NCBI GenBank assembly: GCA_008477525.1
Contig: SPDT01000008.1
Coordinates: forward strand, 496,001-560,000
Direction of reading: 5' to 3'
Origin: Hypomyces perniciosus
Lineage: Eukaryota > Ascomycota > Sordariomycetes > Hypocreales > Hypocreaceae
Length of the DNA stretch: 64,000 bases
Of the stretch, positions 12,384 to 24,730 are shown in pieces. The first letter of the stretch is position 1, and every line of letters starts with the position of its first letter. The notes beneath the pieces were generated by a model, which worked only from the letters and a program-made list of their open reading frames with translations, had not been told where the DNA came from and did not search any database. A program made the translations under genes and the position numbers.

Positions 12384-12400
12384 CCCCCCCCCCCCCCCCC
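12384..12400 (+). repeat. Poly-C tract (17 C)
   Basis: An uninterrupted run of 17 cytosines in gene-free DNA. It is likely to vary in length and to be a sequencing trouble spot. Confidence 0.9.
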
Positions 12401-14224
12401 GGTTCCACCTTTTCTTGATGTCGCCAGAACCACTGGGATGATTCTCTTGAGGTTGTTAACTTTGATCAGTTTGCTTATGTGCCGCATAACACGACTACGT
12501 AGTCATTCTGAACACATCACGATAATAGAGCATTCGGGGCACCCGAATTTCCACTCTATTATACTGTGATGTGTGTGTCTGTTGACCTCCTCCTTCCTCA
12601 TAATTGGTTTCCTTCCCAGCCCTTTTATAGTAGAAAAGAAATTACGCGCGTTCTGTCTTACATCTCAGACAATAAATAACAAACTCTCTTGCATACCCAA
12701 TTCCTCATTATTCCGACAACAAGACCGACATTATCCGACATTATCATACTCGAAGCGGCAAATAAAAGTAAGGATTTGAACATTAATGGCATCGTTAAGA
12801 CCTATCTGTGAAGAAATTATTAGCGAAATCATCTCCAGTATCAGCGACACGCCCAGGTCTTCTTGAGGTCGGTAGGGACCATGGCCTGGTTTGTTTCTGG
12901 GTTCGACCGTCAGTTTTTTTTTATCATTTTTTCTCTCTCTTTGCTTTGAGTTGAAGACTTGAACGACTATATTTAGGGTTCAATTCCGCTGAATATAGCA
13001 CATGACATCATTTGACGATCAATCGCAACCCCAATCGAATGGTCCTCTTTTCATACATTCACTTCATCATGCTAGCACATGCATGGCATACCCACTATGG
13101 CAAGTGACGCCAATTCAGTTGTCACATTCTTACTCATACACTTCGTACATACCTACGAGTACGCAAATTCATTGCATCGATAGGGCGACAAAGCGGGCCT
13201 ATACTCTGTGGTGGTCTGGGGAAGCTGTAATAGGAACATCGCCTATCTCGGCTAACAAAAGTCCATTCACTGTAATCAAGATTGCCGAGAGGATTGTGGC
13301 TGGCTGGCGAGTGGATGCAAGCTCTTGCAGATGTACGAGTATGGCGCATCGATAACTAGATGTGTTGCTGCCCAACATGGTGGATGCTTGCAGTAAACGA
13401 CCATTGCTTTCAATTGGATAGATGTGATGTCTCAAACGCAAGACAGTGTTTTAGGCCGCATACATCACATATGTCACATGTGATGAGCTGAGACATGGGA
13501 TGTTGCCTCCCGCATGCGCTGTCATTTCATTTGCTAGTTACTACATCTTATCTCTAATCCTTCTTTGATCGTTGGCCATAGACTTATATGCTCGTCTAAG
13601 CTCCCAGGATTCCCCGCTCCCAAATTACGCATGTATACTCCTCCTTGTGAAGGCTGTAGTCCGTGATACCGTACCCGATCCTATGGGAGGCCTAGGCTGC
13701 ATCTCGCTTGGCCTTTGCATACAGTTCCCTGTCATCGCCATGTCTAAGGAGCCAACGGTGGACAACACAATGACCCTCTTCTACCCCCAGACAGTTAGGC
13801 ACAAAGACATCCATGATTCAGATGACAACAGCAAAAGAAAGGAGTAACTGTTGGCATTCTACTAAGTTGGTTGAAGGTTAGCTTCGCAGCACTACCACGC
13901 AGTCCACATCTATTCCCTACTCCTGTTGCAAGCCTTTGGACCTGGCCCTGCATTGTATCGAAGGTTCTGCAAATGGGCACAGTAAATGCCGTGTCCACGT
14001 AATATCCCTGCCCCTTGCTAGCTGTTTCTCATATTGAGACCACCTCAAGCTACGGAAGAAATGGGCCCAGATAGCATTGCGGTCTGGTTGGTAAAGCAGC
14101 AAAGAGGAGGTATTCATAAAGAAACCGTTCCCCCCTTCACTACTGAATTTGCAGTTGTTCTCGCAAGCATATCCCTTGGAACCTGAACAAATCTTCAAGA
14201 CATACCGTATTCAATCGAACATCA

Positions 14225-17200
14225 ATGGATGGGCAAACAGACATGACGCCAAAGTACGGGCAGCGCACACTGCTCAACATCATCGATGAGTATGCTACCA
14301 ACGACCCTACACGTCCCTATTGGTATGAGATGGTTTCCAGCGATCCCAAGGACGGATTTCGGTCTATCATGTTCAAAGAGGTTTCCAAAGCCATTGACCA
14401 CCTCGCGCACGAGCTTCTAGAGAGAGACGAAGATGTTATTTTGGCCCCTGATGACTTCCCAACTGTGGCTTATATCGGACCAAATGATTTGCGCTACGTG
14501 ATAGTTTTGTTCGCTTGCGTCAAGGCTCATCGCAAAGCTTTTTTCATATCACCTCGCAACAGCCTCGAGGCCCAAGTATCGCTACTCCAGGCCACCAATT
14601 GCAATCTCATCTTATACGACCAGTCATTCCACTTGACCGTCCAACCAGTTCTGGAATCACACCCAATACGGGCTATCATCGCCCCGGATCTCGATGTTTG
14701 GCTACAATCAGACCCGGAACCCTTAGCATACAACAAGTCCTTTGAAGAGGCAAGATGGGATCCCTTGGTAGTGATGCACACAAGTGGCTCCACAGGCATT
14801 CCAAAGCCTATTGTTGTTCGTCAAGGCAGCATAGCAATTGGGGACGGTTTGCGATCAAAAGTTCACGATTCCAGTGACTTCGCTACTGCATGGTCTCACT
14901 GGGGCACCACTTGCACGAAGATGTTCGTGCCCATGCCATTGTTTCATAAGCAGCATTCTCACATGCGCGATGCTGGGGTTCTACTATGGGTTGACGCTTG
15001 TTGTACCCAACAGACCTTTGACAGCCGAACTGGTCATTGAGTGTCTAGCTTACTCGGGTGCCGATACAGCCTTGCTGCCGCCTTCAGTCGTCGAAGACCT
15101 CAGTCGGACTGAGGAAGGAATCGAATCCCTAGTTCATCTCAGATTGGCCGCCTTTGGTGGAGGTGAGCTGTCTCATTCCAAAGCACAAACACGTATAACA
15201 GACACTCAGACAATTCAGGGAATTTGGCTCCTGCGGTAGGAAACGCGTTGATAAAACGGGGGGTAAGACTTCTTAACGTGATCTCTTCTACCGAGTAAGT
15301 TCCCAAGCAATTGGCTGTCACCCTTCTATCTCTAGTCGACAATATAAATGCTAGCTGAGACCGACACTAACTTGTACCTAGAGCGCTACCGTACATCCTG
15401 CATTACCAATGCAACTAGGAGCTTTGGCAATACTTCATCTTCAACTCCAAGGATATGGGTGCAGACTTTCGCCTTGTCTCCAGCGATGAGGGCACCTACG
15501 AGTTGCATTTCCGTCGCATCAATCCGGATCCCAAAGAGCCAGGCTTGCAAGCGGTTTTTTACACATTTCCGGAGAAGACTGAGTGGTCAACTGGCGATCT
15601 ATTCAAACCACACCCTACTCTTCCAGACCACTGGATGTATCAAGGTCGAGCCGACAGTATCATCGTTTTCTCCACCGGTGAGAAGCTGAACCCTGGAACC
15701 ATAGAAGAGACGGTCTTGGGCCACCCGGACATCAAGGGGGCACTGGTTGTCGGAGCTCAGAGATTCCAGCCGGCTCTGATTTTAGAGCCGGTCGTGACGC
15801 CTAAAGACGAAGCCGCGGCAAAGGCTCTCATTGATTCTGTATGGCCTGTTGTCGAGGAAGTGAACAAGGTTACTGTCGCACACGGACGGATTGTCCAACA
15901 ACTGGTTGTGCTATCAGACCCAGCCAAGCCCTTCCGGCGTACCCCGAAAGGCTCAGTGCGGCGAGCTGACACCGTAAAAGTTTACAAGGATTTCATCGAT
16001 CAGATATACGAGCAACATGATCAGGGGCTTGATGTTCAGCAAACAGTTTCACTTGACCTCGCCAACAAGGAAACGCTGACAGCCTCCATCGTTGACGCTA
16101 TCTTGTCCAAGATCGGCAATGTTCATGTTCAGCCAGACGTGGATCTCTTCAGCATTGGGATGGACTCCATGCAGGTCATCACCCTTTCGAAGCTGCTTCA
16201 ATCGTCATTGGAGACCGCAGGTGTGGCTACTGACGAAGACACGGTAGCGCCCCGAGTGATCTATTCGAATTCGACACCAAGACGTTTGGCTGAGCACCTC
16301 TACTCGATCGCAGTAAGTGGGGGTTCAGGCGAAGATGAAAAGACAAGAGATATCAGAACTCTGTCGGAGATGGTGTCCAAGTACACAGCCGACCTTCCGG
16401 AGCCAAACACAAAGCAGTCAGACCCATTGGATGAAGGCCAAACAGTCATTGTGACCGGTACCACTGGGTCATTGGGAGCCTACATACTTGACCGTCTCAT
16501 CTCTAACTCCCGTGTGGCAAAGGTCCTCGCATTTAACCGTGGAGATGACGGCGGTAGCTCTCGACAACCGTCTTTCAACGCTGCTCGGGGCTTGACTACG
16601 GACTTTTCCAAGGTTGAATTCCTCGGCGTGGATCTCTCCCAGCCACTTTTCGGTCTCAGTCAAGCCAAGTACGCTGAGATTCTAGCAACAGCAGATCGCA
16701 TCATTCACAACGCATGGCCAGTCAACTTCAACATTAGTGTCGACTCCTTCGAGCCGTATATCCGCGGCGTCCGTCATCTGGTTGACTTTTCCAACCAAGC
16801 ATCCAGACGCGTACCAATCATCTTCATTTCAAGCATCAGCACTGCAGATAACTGGACGTCGAGTGAGCCAGTTCCTGAGCAGCGACTTGCCGACCTGACT
16901 CTTCCATACATGGGTTATGGGCAGTCAAAGCTCGCTGGGAGCCTGATCCTAGATGCTGCATCTGAACGCTCGGGAGTTCCGACAGCAACCATTCGAGTAG
17001 GCCAGATCGGAGGGCCACGAGCCAAGGAGGGTATGTGGAACAAGCAAGAATTCATTCCAAGCCTGATTGCAAGTTCGGTCTACCTAGGAATGCTGCCCGA
17101 TAGCATGGGTACCTTCGATGTGGTGGACTGGGTGCCAGTGGAGGACGTTGCTGGACTTGTTCTTGATCTTACCGGAATCGCCGCCACGGTGCCATTGTCC

Positions 17201-17548
17201 AACATTTCTGGATATTTTCATGCCGTGAACCCATTGAAAACAAGCTGGACGGTAATTTCTCAGGTCCTCAAGGACTACTATGACGGCCAGATCAAAGAGA
17301 TTGTTCCCCTTAAGACTTGGCAAGAGGCCTTGGAGAAAAGCGCCAGCAGCGCAACGGTGGATGCGGACAAGAACCCAGGAATCAAACTCCTTGATACCTA
17401 CAGAGGAATGGTGAAGGCTCAAGAAATAGGTCTGCGACATGTGTATTTTGACATGGTCAAGACCGTGGCCCACAGCCCGACGATGAAAGGATTGGGCCCA
17501 GTGGACAGGGATCTAATGAAGAAGTGGTGCGAGCAGTGGAAGTATTAG
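14225..17548 (+). pseudogene. NRPS-like synthetase/reductase (A-T-R), apparently disrupted
   Basis: Exons 14225-15162, 15219-15294 and 15382-17548 encode about 1,050 residues in the order adenylation, thiolation, thioester reductase. The A domain has HTSGSTGIPKP (A3), STGDL (A7/A8-like) and PKGSVRR (A10 lysine). The T domain has DLFSIGMDSMQ with the phosphopantetheine serine. The R domain has VTGTTGSLGAYIL for NADPH and YGQSKLAGS (Y-x3-K). There is no condensation domain, so a single acid would be activated and reductively released as an aldehyde or alcohol. Two lesions break the frame: a +1 shift near 14948, right after MPLFH, where the reading resumes in another phase at SSILTCAM; and an in-frame TAG at 15416-15418, between HYQCN and ELWQYF. 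Either the gene is decayed or the assembly has errors. The R domain alone is open from 15455. No condensation-type NRPS, PKS or P450 is seen nearby. Confidence 0.75.
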
Positions 17549-19038
17549 CTGGTATGAATGATCTCACTAGAAAGGGACTTGACAAGAGATGTTCAAACAT
17601 GAAGGTTGAGGGTTGGGGACTCAGGACTGAGACGAATTCACAAGACCGTCTGATCAGAATTTTGTCACAGTAGACGAGCTGTTCATAGGCTTGGTTTGGT
17701 TGAATCATATGGTCATGGTTGAACCTCTAGAGCAGACCTGATGGTTCGAGCCAATGATTTAGGACGATGACCTTTTTTACTATGTTGGATGAACCATCCT
17801 TTTCTGTGTCGGTCGGTCCGCATACTACTCGTATCTCGGGTTCCGGATCCACCCCGAGACTTCGGCCCAAAACAAAAATCCATGCCGGAACGGCCCGGAC
17901 GGGAGCTGTATACGACATGCGAATTTCGGACCGATGTGGTCGTTACAGAGACCTATCTTCCATTACGGGTAATAATATTCTCAGCTCGCTTCCAACTGGT
18001 ACAAGTGCATCAGCTGGACAAAGGGAAAGACACCGATCTAGCAATGGGGTTCTCCTTCGCCCTTATGGCTTTAGCCAGGCGCCCCTGTCCAGGAAGATAT
18101 GTTCACGACAAGATATCTGTGGCACCATATTTTTATTTATCGAGTACCTCATGAAACCATCTTTGCTTAACGTATAACAACATTAATTTAACTCGGAATT
18201 AACGCGGCGGCTGGCACTACGATATTCCCCCTTCGAAGCGGCATTGCCGGGAATTGAAAGAAGGGCTTGGAGCTTAACCGGCTCTGTAGAACGATAAAAA
18301 AATCCGTTTGAAACCAAGAAGTGAAATCAATGTAGAGAGTTAGACAACCTCAGATTTAGACGAGGGTTATAGTTGATGCATCCGGTGTGCTGCCTTATTC
18401 TTATGCTCATCCCGCTTGCAACTTAAAGACCAAGACTTTTTTTTATGGGAATATTAGGTATATTGGTCGTGGTCTGATCATCGAGACAGTCGTCAAGTAG
18501 ATTTATCGCGTAGCGCGTCCATGGAGTCGGCAGTCATAACACAATAGGTACTCCGTATACTCCGTATATACCTAGGTTTTCTTGTCCCTGATGGTTTCCC
18601 GGCCAGCCAATTTGTAGTGCCTAGGAAGCCAGACGCGTCTTTATAGTAGTAGTGGTAGTAGAACCCCTAATCACGGTCCACTTCGTATCTATTACTGCAT
18701 ATTGAATCAGGCCCGAGTTATCCGACAGGATTAGAATGCTTCAGATTTGGCATAGGTTCTTGGAGAATAGTACTGTTTACTTTGAGAAGTCGGCGCATTA
18801 ATATTTTAGATCAGATATTGTGATGGATAATTGGAATGTCCTTTTGACAATGCCGTGAAATGTCCGTCCCATGACTAGTAGCACTAGCAATAGTAGTAGT
18901 ACTACCTCATTTTACTAACCCATGACTGCAAGGATTTAGTAGGACATAGTACTATTAAATTGAAGGGATAGAAAATGAGGCGGAGCATTGTCATCCGCCA
19001 GTTAGCCCTCAGGGATTACTTATGCTATTGGTAGTTCT
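17549..19038. other. Intergenic between convergent genes
   Basis: No supported gene. It holds three CGG-N-CCG sites (17814, 17891, 17927), one of them within TCGGACCGA, a tandem TACTCCGTA pair at 18549-18566, and AGT/AGC triplet-rich patches near 18648 and 18890. Open frames at 17767-18177 overlap each other in two phases and look random. Confidence 0.45.
18549..18566 (+). repeat. Tandem TACTCCGTA pair
   Basis: Two head-to-tail copies of the 9-mer that recurs between genes throughout the window; see the separate finding. Confidence 0.8.
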
Positions 19039-20622
19039 CTACGAGGACAGTGGTCGCGCAGGAATGATAGTTCCTCTCACCTCTCCGAAGCCAATACGAG
19101 AGTTGCCCTGGCCAGCCCAGCCTTCCATGATCACCTCATCGCCATCTTGTATCCACACCAGTTCAGACCCATCATCTAATGGGATCGGACTCTTCCCACC
19201 TATGGTAAGCTCCTGCAAGCACCCGAGTCTTTTACCGCCAAGCTCCGTGTTTCCCGCCGCCTTTGCTTGTTCCTCAGACGAAGAGATTGTTCCAGATCCG
19301 AGAAGGTCGCCTGCAGAAAGACCGCAGCCCGCCGTCGAATGATGGGCTACCATTTGAAAAGGCGACCAGTGCATGTGTGACGAGTTACTTGTGCCAAGAT
19401 GTGCTCTTGAGCCCCCTGTACCTCCTGTCATCTCATTGTTAGTGTCCCTAATCAGACGACGTCTATGGAAAGTCGTGTGGTATAACTCACGAGACAAATA
19501 AGTTGACACCTGGATGGAAACATCGTCATTGGTCTTGTACAAGGACACGGTGGATTCCTTGCCTCCTTCTAAACCAGCAGGCTCAATTTTCACCACTGCT
19601 CCGGCCTCCTCTAGAGCATCCAATGTGACAACCCACGGGGAAATGCTAGTGCCAAAGGCCTTTCCATTGAATGGCCCCAGAGGAAGCATTTCATAAAATT
19701 GGATGTCGCGTGCACTCCAGTCATTGAGAAGCACGAAGCCGAAAACGTGATCCTTTGCATTTTCTGCCGTGACGGTATGGCCAAATGGAATTTGCCCTGA
19801 AATAAAAATACCCAGCTCCATCTCAAAATCCAGTCTCTTGGAAGGAGCAAAAACGGGTGGGCTACCTGGCTGACTGGGGAAGATGCCCCAGGGACGATTG
19901 ATCTCCGTGCCACTGACTACAACAGAGGATGCTCGCCCGTTGTAAGCAATTGGAAGGTTGAAGAAGTTCGGAGGCACTCCTGGGGCACCTGCCAGTCTGC
20001 CGACCTTTTCTCATCTTTAGTTGATGCCATTTTCTGCTGCTAACTTTGACTCACATTTTGAACATGCTCCAAGGCACACATGAAATCACTGAAGCCCTCT
20101 ACTTTCAGCGGTAGGTGGGTCGCGACATCAGCCCGAGGGAAAAGAAGGGATGGTTGCTCAGCCTCATCGTAAATGGATGACCCAGGCTCCTCGATCAGCT
20201 TCCGGATCTGCTTTCGGACCAGACTTCTAATGTCTCGAGGAAGTGCGGCAAAGGCGTTGAGGGTTTGCTAATGCGCCCAGTTAATCTCAATCGCATTCAC
20301 GCACAGATATTGATTGATATTACAATCAGAGGCTCTCACGTTTGCAAATGCTTCGGCTGCGAGTTGAAGTGACTGCTCGAGTTGACACAGCGATTGAAGA
20401 TCGATAACATAGTCTCCAACAGCGACTCCCGGTCGTGCGTCCGGCTATCGTCATTATACATTAGTCTCAAACCTGGGCATTCCGTTTTCGGAGCTCTTGG
20501 AGAAATTGACTAGGATAGCCTACTCTGTCCTGTGTACTGAAGATTCCGAATGGCAAATTGCTCACGGGGAAAGGCGAGTCCTCTGGAACCGAAAAGGGGT
20601 GAGTGACTATTATCGGTGCCAT
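19039..20622 (-). CDS. Fumarylacetoacetase (FAH) family hydrolase
   Basis: Exons 20622-20524, 20444-20340, 20267-20055, 20004-19491 and 19424-19039 join to 438 residues, the size of eukaryotic fumarylacetoacetases. The N-terminal FAH domain begins with LPFGIFST and ARPGVAVGDYVIDL. The catalytic domain has YNGRASSVVVSG, FEMELGIFI (metal-binding Glu), LNDWSARDIQ (metal-binding Asp), GKAFGTSISPWVV, AHHSTAGC and the hallmark GDLLGSGTIS. The known reaction is hydrolysis of fumarylacetoacetate to fumarate and acetoacetate, the last step of Phe/Tyr (homogentisate) breakdown in the cytosol. No maleylacetoacetate isomerase or homogentisate dioxygenase lies nearby, as they do in the classic fungal cluster, so this may be a second copy serving another aromatic substrate. 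It is divergent from the MFS gene with a shared 1.2-kb promoter. Confidence 0.9.
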
Positions 20623-21817
20623 TTTTCCTTGTTTTGGGCTTTCTTGCAACTCGGCCGTTTGCTTGGCAAAGGCTGTCAAATAACGCTGTCTAGAAACTAA
20701 ATGGACATGAGTTACGAAGTTGCAATACTGTTCGCCCTCTGGCACGCTGGTTAAAACATTTCTATAACATTGTTGGCTCGTCGTGGACTGGTTCCGGAAA
20801 CTGAACACGGCATTTACATCGCGGGTTGTTCGGCCTCAGAGTTCGGGCCGAACCTGCCAAGGCCTTTGGTTAACAGGCTAATATTGAAGCTCCATTTGGC
20901 GTAGCAAGCATGTGCATAACACGACACTATTCATAAGACGCAATAGACTTCTGCCTATAGTACTCGTAGTCACTGGGCTTCAAAGGACTCGTCACCTCTT
21001 GACCCGCGTATAATGGTTCACCCCCTGGAGCCCCACATTGTGAGACTATAACATTGCGACTTGTACGAAATAGTACTCCGTAACCGAATCTCCAAATGTG
21101 CTTGTGGGGTATGTGCAGATCACACGACAGTCTGGCGGACTCATCGAATTCCCCCAATCACTAGGGCTTAGTTACGGCATTCTACCAATAGTACTACTAC
21201 TACTACTATGTTTGTGGGGAATTAAGCTCCGTTTCCCCAGCTTTTCCGTGTTTAGTCAAACAAGCTCATTGCTATTGGATTGTTCGTCCGTGAGTCTATG
21301 ATTCCGGACACCCGTCTATTTCCCCCTACCCCAGGTTTCTCCGCGATTCCCCCCTTTAAGATTCAAGCAACACACACATACATGATGCCATGCTTAACGG
21401 TTAGTAGGCGTAGAGTGACTAATGAAAATCCTTTCTGTCTACAGGCACTTTTGGCATTTCCCATCCCTTCCTCAACTAAAACAGGTTCGGCCCGAGTCAC
21501 GCTCAACCACCAGCAAAAGACAGGTTGATACACGGTCCGACCCCTGCAATGCATTACAACGTACCATCTCACATTGGAAGGCTAAAACTATACCAAATCA
21601 AAAAATTCCTAGTGCTTACACGCATACCCAATGAAGTGTAAACTATCTCGACACGTTCCATTAATAAACTCCTAGCTGACCCACTGATAAAATGTTTTCT
21701 TAGAGTTCGAATGAGAGACAAGGAGAGAGAGCGCGTGTGTCTTTGTAGGTTGCGTTACATTGACCCTCTCGGTTCCCCCCATTTAGACGTGTCGGTTTCA
21801 CCAGCTTAACGACAACA
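20623..21817. promoter_or_regulatory. Divergent FAH/MFS promoter with CGG-N-CCG sites
   Basis: The 1.2-kb region between two divergent start codons contains three CGG-N-CCG inverted half-sites: 20844-20850 (inside the perfect palindrome TTCGGGCCGAA-like block at 20842-20852), 21488-21494 and 21533-21539. CGG triplets are the half-sites of Zn2Cys6 factors. One TACTCCGTA motif lies at 21074. No gene is supported inside. Confidence 0.45.
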
Positions 21818-23578
21818 ATGGCTCAACCCGAAAGACAAGATTTAGAGAAGATGAAGGAGGTCTCTCACCACGAAGATGCAGGACTTGACGGCGAGGTCGT
21901 TCTTTTCGATGAAAACGGCGCCATTCGAAAAATCCCGACACCGTCAAAGAGTCCCAATGATCCGCTCAACTTCAGCTTTTGGCGCCAAAGCCTGCTCATG
22001 GGTATCCTCAGTATCTATGGCATTACAGCATTCGGTATCATCCAATCCACGCCTCTGTACTTTGACAAGTTGATTCCTCACTACATTCAAGAGACTCACG
22101 GTGTATGGCTTATCGCAATTCGTTTGTACCACAACGGTCTCATGGTCTGACATTCGATGTAGCAATTCGATCCCAACCGGATTAACCTACTTGCCAGTTA
22201 TTCTTCCCTTCTTATGGGTATTGGCAATTTCTTCTTCGTTCCGATTTCCTTGGCATTCGGTCGACGATTCGCGTTCCTGGTCAGCAATGCTCTCATGATT
22301 GGCTCTACTGTGTGGGCCGCTCAGTCGACTACCTTCGAATCCCACCTAGGAGCTCGATGTCTGCAGGGTCTCTCTGGTGGTGTTTCTGATTGTTTGGTTA
22401 GTGATTGATCTAGGCTCTCTTCTCTCTGATACATGCACTGACTTGTGCCTGCTCCGCTACAGCTGCCTATCATTATCATTGACATCTCCTTCCTCCACCA
22501 GCGAGGAACTCGTCTCACTACCTACTGGGCCGCTACCGCGATAGGATCTTCGATTCTCCTAGCCGTGGCCCCCTCCGTTGTTAAACATGCTGGTGGCGAT
22601 TGGCGGGTGAACTATTACTTCTTCCTGGCCTTCTCTGTCTTCACCTTCGTTCTCGCTTTGGCTTTCTTCCCCGAGACTTTGTTCGACCGTCCAGCCACTG
22701 CCCTCAACGGCCGAATCTTGGTCACCGATGCCTACGGAACCGTCCATAACTTCGCTTCTGCCGAGCAGGCCCACCACGCCGGCTTCACAGTCACCGAAGA
22801 AAGCGCTGATGCTGCCTCTACTCAGACCTCGAGGTTGAACTTACTCTCACCTATCAATCTGCAAACTCCCAACCCCATCATGCGGATCCTCCACTCCTTC
22901 AAGGATATTTTCCTCTGCCTCCTTATCCCCGGCACGTTGTGGGCTCTCATCCTCAACAGCTTACTGTTTGCTGCCATTGTCATCCTTAGCCTGTACTACA
23001 GCCGCATCCTTGCCGCGCCACCGTATCTCTTCGCTGATCAGTCTCTGGGTACCGTCCAGGTTGGCGCTGCCATTGGTGCCCTCGTTTCCTTGATCTTCAT
23101 GAGTCTTACCGCTGAAAGAGCCGTCGAATGGCAAACCCGCCGCAACGGTGGCATCCGTGAGCCCGAGTTCAACCTCATTAACTTTGTTGTGCCCTCCATT
23201 GCTGTTTTTGGAGGATTGGTCCTTTATGGCGTTGTCGCTGGCAACCCCACGGAGCATAGCTGGATCGGTATCCATGCCGGCTTCGCTCTCTACTACTTCG
23301 GCTTCACTGCCATCTCTGCTGTCACCTCCATGTGGGTTGCTGAGCTTCTTCCAACTTGGTCTGGTCCTGCCATTGTTCTTTGCTCAGGAGGTCGAAATGC
23401 CATCTCTTTTGGTATGAGCTACAGCTTTGACAATTGGGTCGACTCCATGGGCTTCCAATCCGCCCATATTATGCTCGGTGGCTTGATGCTGGCGGTCATG
23501 GTTCTGGGAATTCCGGTCTATCTCTTCAACAGGCACTTGAGGAGGATCACGTCCGAGCTGGTGGCCAAGCTGGGTTAA
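21818..23578 (+). CDS. MFS transporter
   Basis: Exons 21818-22102, 22163-22396 and 22463-23578 give 544 residues with a hydrophobic profile consistent with about 12 membrane helices. A soluble N-terminal tail of about 60 residues ends in SPNDPLNFSFWRQ, common in fungal DHA1-type carriers. The first loop has DPNRINLLASYSSLLMGIGNFFFVP, and the LAFGRR segment is the loop 2-3 signature. A hydrophilic central loop holds FFPETLFDRP, a common feature of this family. Splicing at GGT|CAA and TTG|CTG restores the conserved frame. It probably sits in the plasma membrane; the substrate cannot be read from sequence. Sharing a promoter with FAH suggests import or efflux of an aromatic compound or its product. 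Confidence 0.88.
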
Positions 23579-24730
23579 GCTGTTATACAATAACGTGTTC
23601 GTTGCCAACTTACGAACTGATGACCATGTTAATCGGGAATGCGTGGACATGATTGTAAATTTTGTTGGGTAAGAATATCAGCCAATATACAGTCTTTGTT
23701 TAACACTGGATTTTCCCTATAGAAACACGGTGAATGTCTAACAGACTATAACGCAGTCCGTACATATCAACTGTGCCCATTGTTACTTGCAACTATACAT
23801 GATCATTTATGCAATCGCGCCTTCTGGGTAAGCACTGATCCACGGAATGTCTAGACACCCACGCAAACCAAATTTACCTTTCTAAATTCTGTGGTGACTA
23901 AACACAGTTTCTTGTTTATGGTCTAGGGGAGTAGACTAAAACATATTTATTCAACAAATTTATATATTTTTGCAGGTGTGTATTATTCCTACGTTCTTGT
24001 GTGTCATGAAACCTCTCACTGTTACCGACGGTCTCATCCCAGCAAAAACTTTCAACACACCATACTGAATGATAAGAAGATGGTGGCATCCATAGCATTT
24101 CCAGATAGTGCAGGACAACAGTGTTAATCTGAGTCGTCCTTTTCTATTCCCAATGCTTGTGTGGTTCTTTTTATCACGGTATCTTTTGGCAACTGGCCTA
24201 ATAGGATAGGGACCAGGACACCGTATAATCTCACGAAATTGACGAAATTGACGAAATTGACGCCGTGACCAGAACAGTATAGTCAGTGGTAAGATAAAAA
24301 CTAGCCTCGTCTAATTCACCGGCTTAGGCCTATCTGGTGACCGTATACTCTGTACTCAGAGGTAATAAGCATCTCACCGGCTTTAATTTACTACCAGAAA
24401 TCACTGTTCCACATGACTTCTAGAAACCTCAGAGATCTATGGACTTGAGAGAGGATGGAAGTAGACTCATCAGAACATGGAATTAGCTACTATGTATATT
24501 AAAAACAATTTTTCTGTCTTATGTCTATCACTCCCAAGTTAAATCTTTGCCAGGTACTCATGCTCAAAAAATTATTATAGTACATCTCACCCTACGTTGA
24601 CGTGTGGAGCTGAACCCGTGTTCTTCGGTTGAAGAGTCCAAGTTGGTGTTCATTCGTAACCATCATCCACTTGAAACAGTCTTTCTGTCATTCGAGTAGA
24701 ATAGAAAGTCAAATCTTAAAATCGGTAAGT
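23579..24730. other. Intergenic between convergent genes
   Basis: AT-rich, no supported gene. Holds the 3' ends of the MFS and Zn2Cys6 genes and a small ACGAAATTG tandem repeat at 24233-24259. Confidence 0.45.
24233..24259 (+). repeat. ACGAAATTG x3 tandem repeat
   Basis: Three perfect 9-bp units in intergenic DNA followed by a partial fourth. Confidence 0.8.

Larger units (their letters stand above)
11226..14224. other. Long gene-free stretch
   Basis: About 3 kb without a supported protein gene. It contains a tRNA-like relic near 11540-11605, a run of 17 C at 12384-12400 and AT-rich sequence. Several short open frames (for example at 12573, 13002 and 13572) have no start context, domain or splice logic that I can defend. 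The right end is the promoter of the NRPS-like gene. Confidence 0.5.

Noticed and set aside
14949..15001. An intron that would explain the NRPS-like frame change near 14948
   Set aside because: Conserved coding sequence runs up to and right after the shift; no GT-AG pair with a plausible length fits.
17767..18177. Two overlapping open frames after the NRPS-like gene
   Set aside because: Different phases of the same stretch are open, neither with recognisable features; likely chance.
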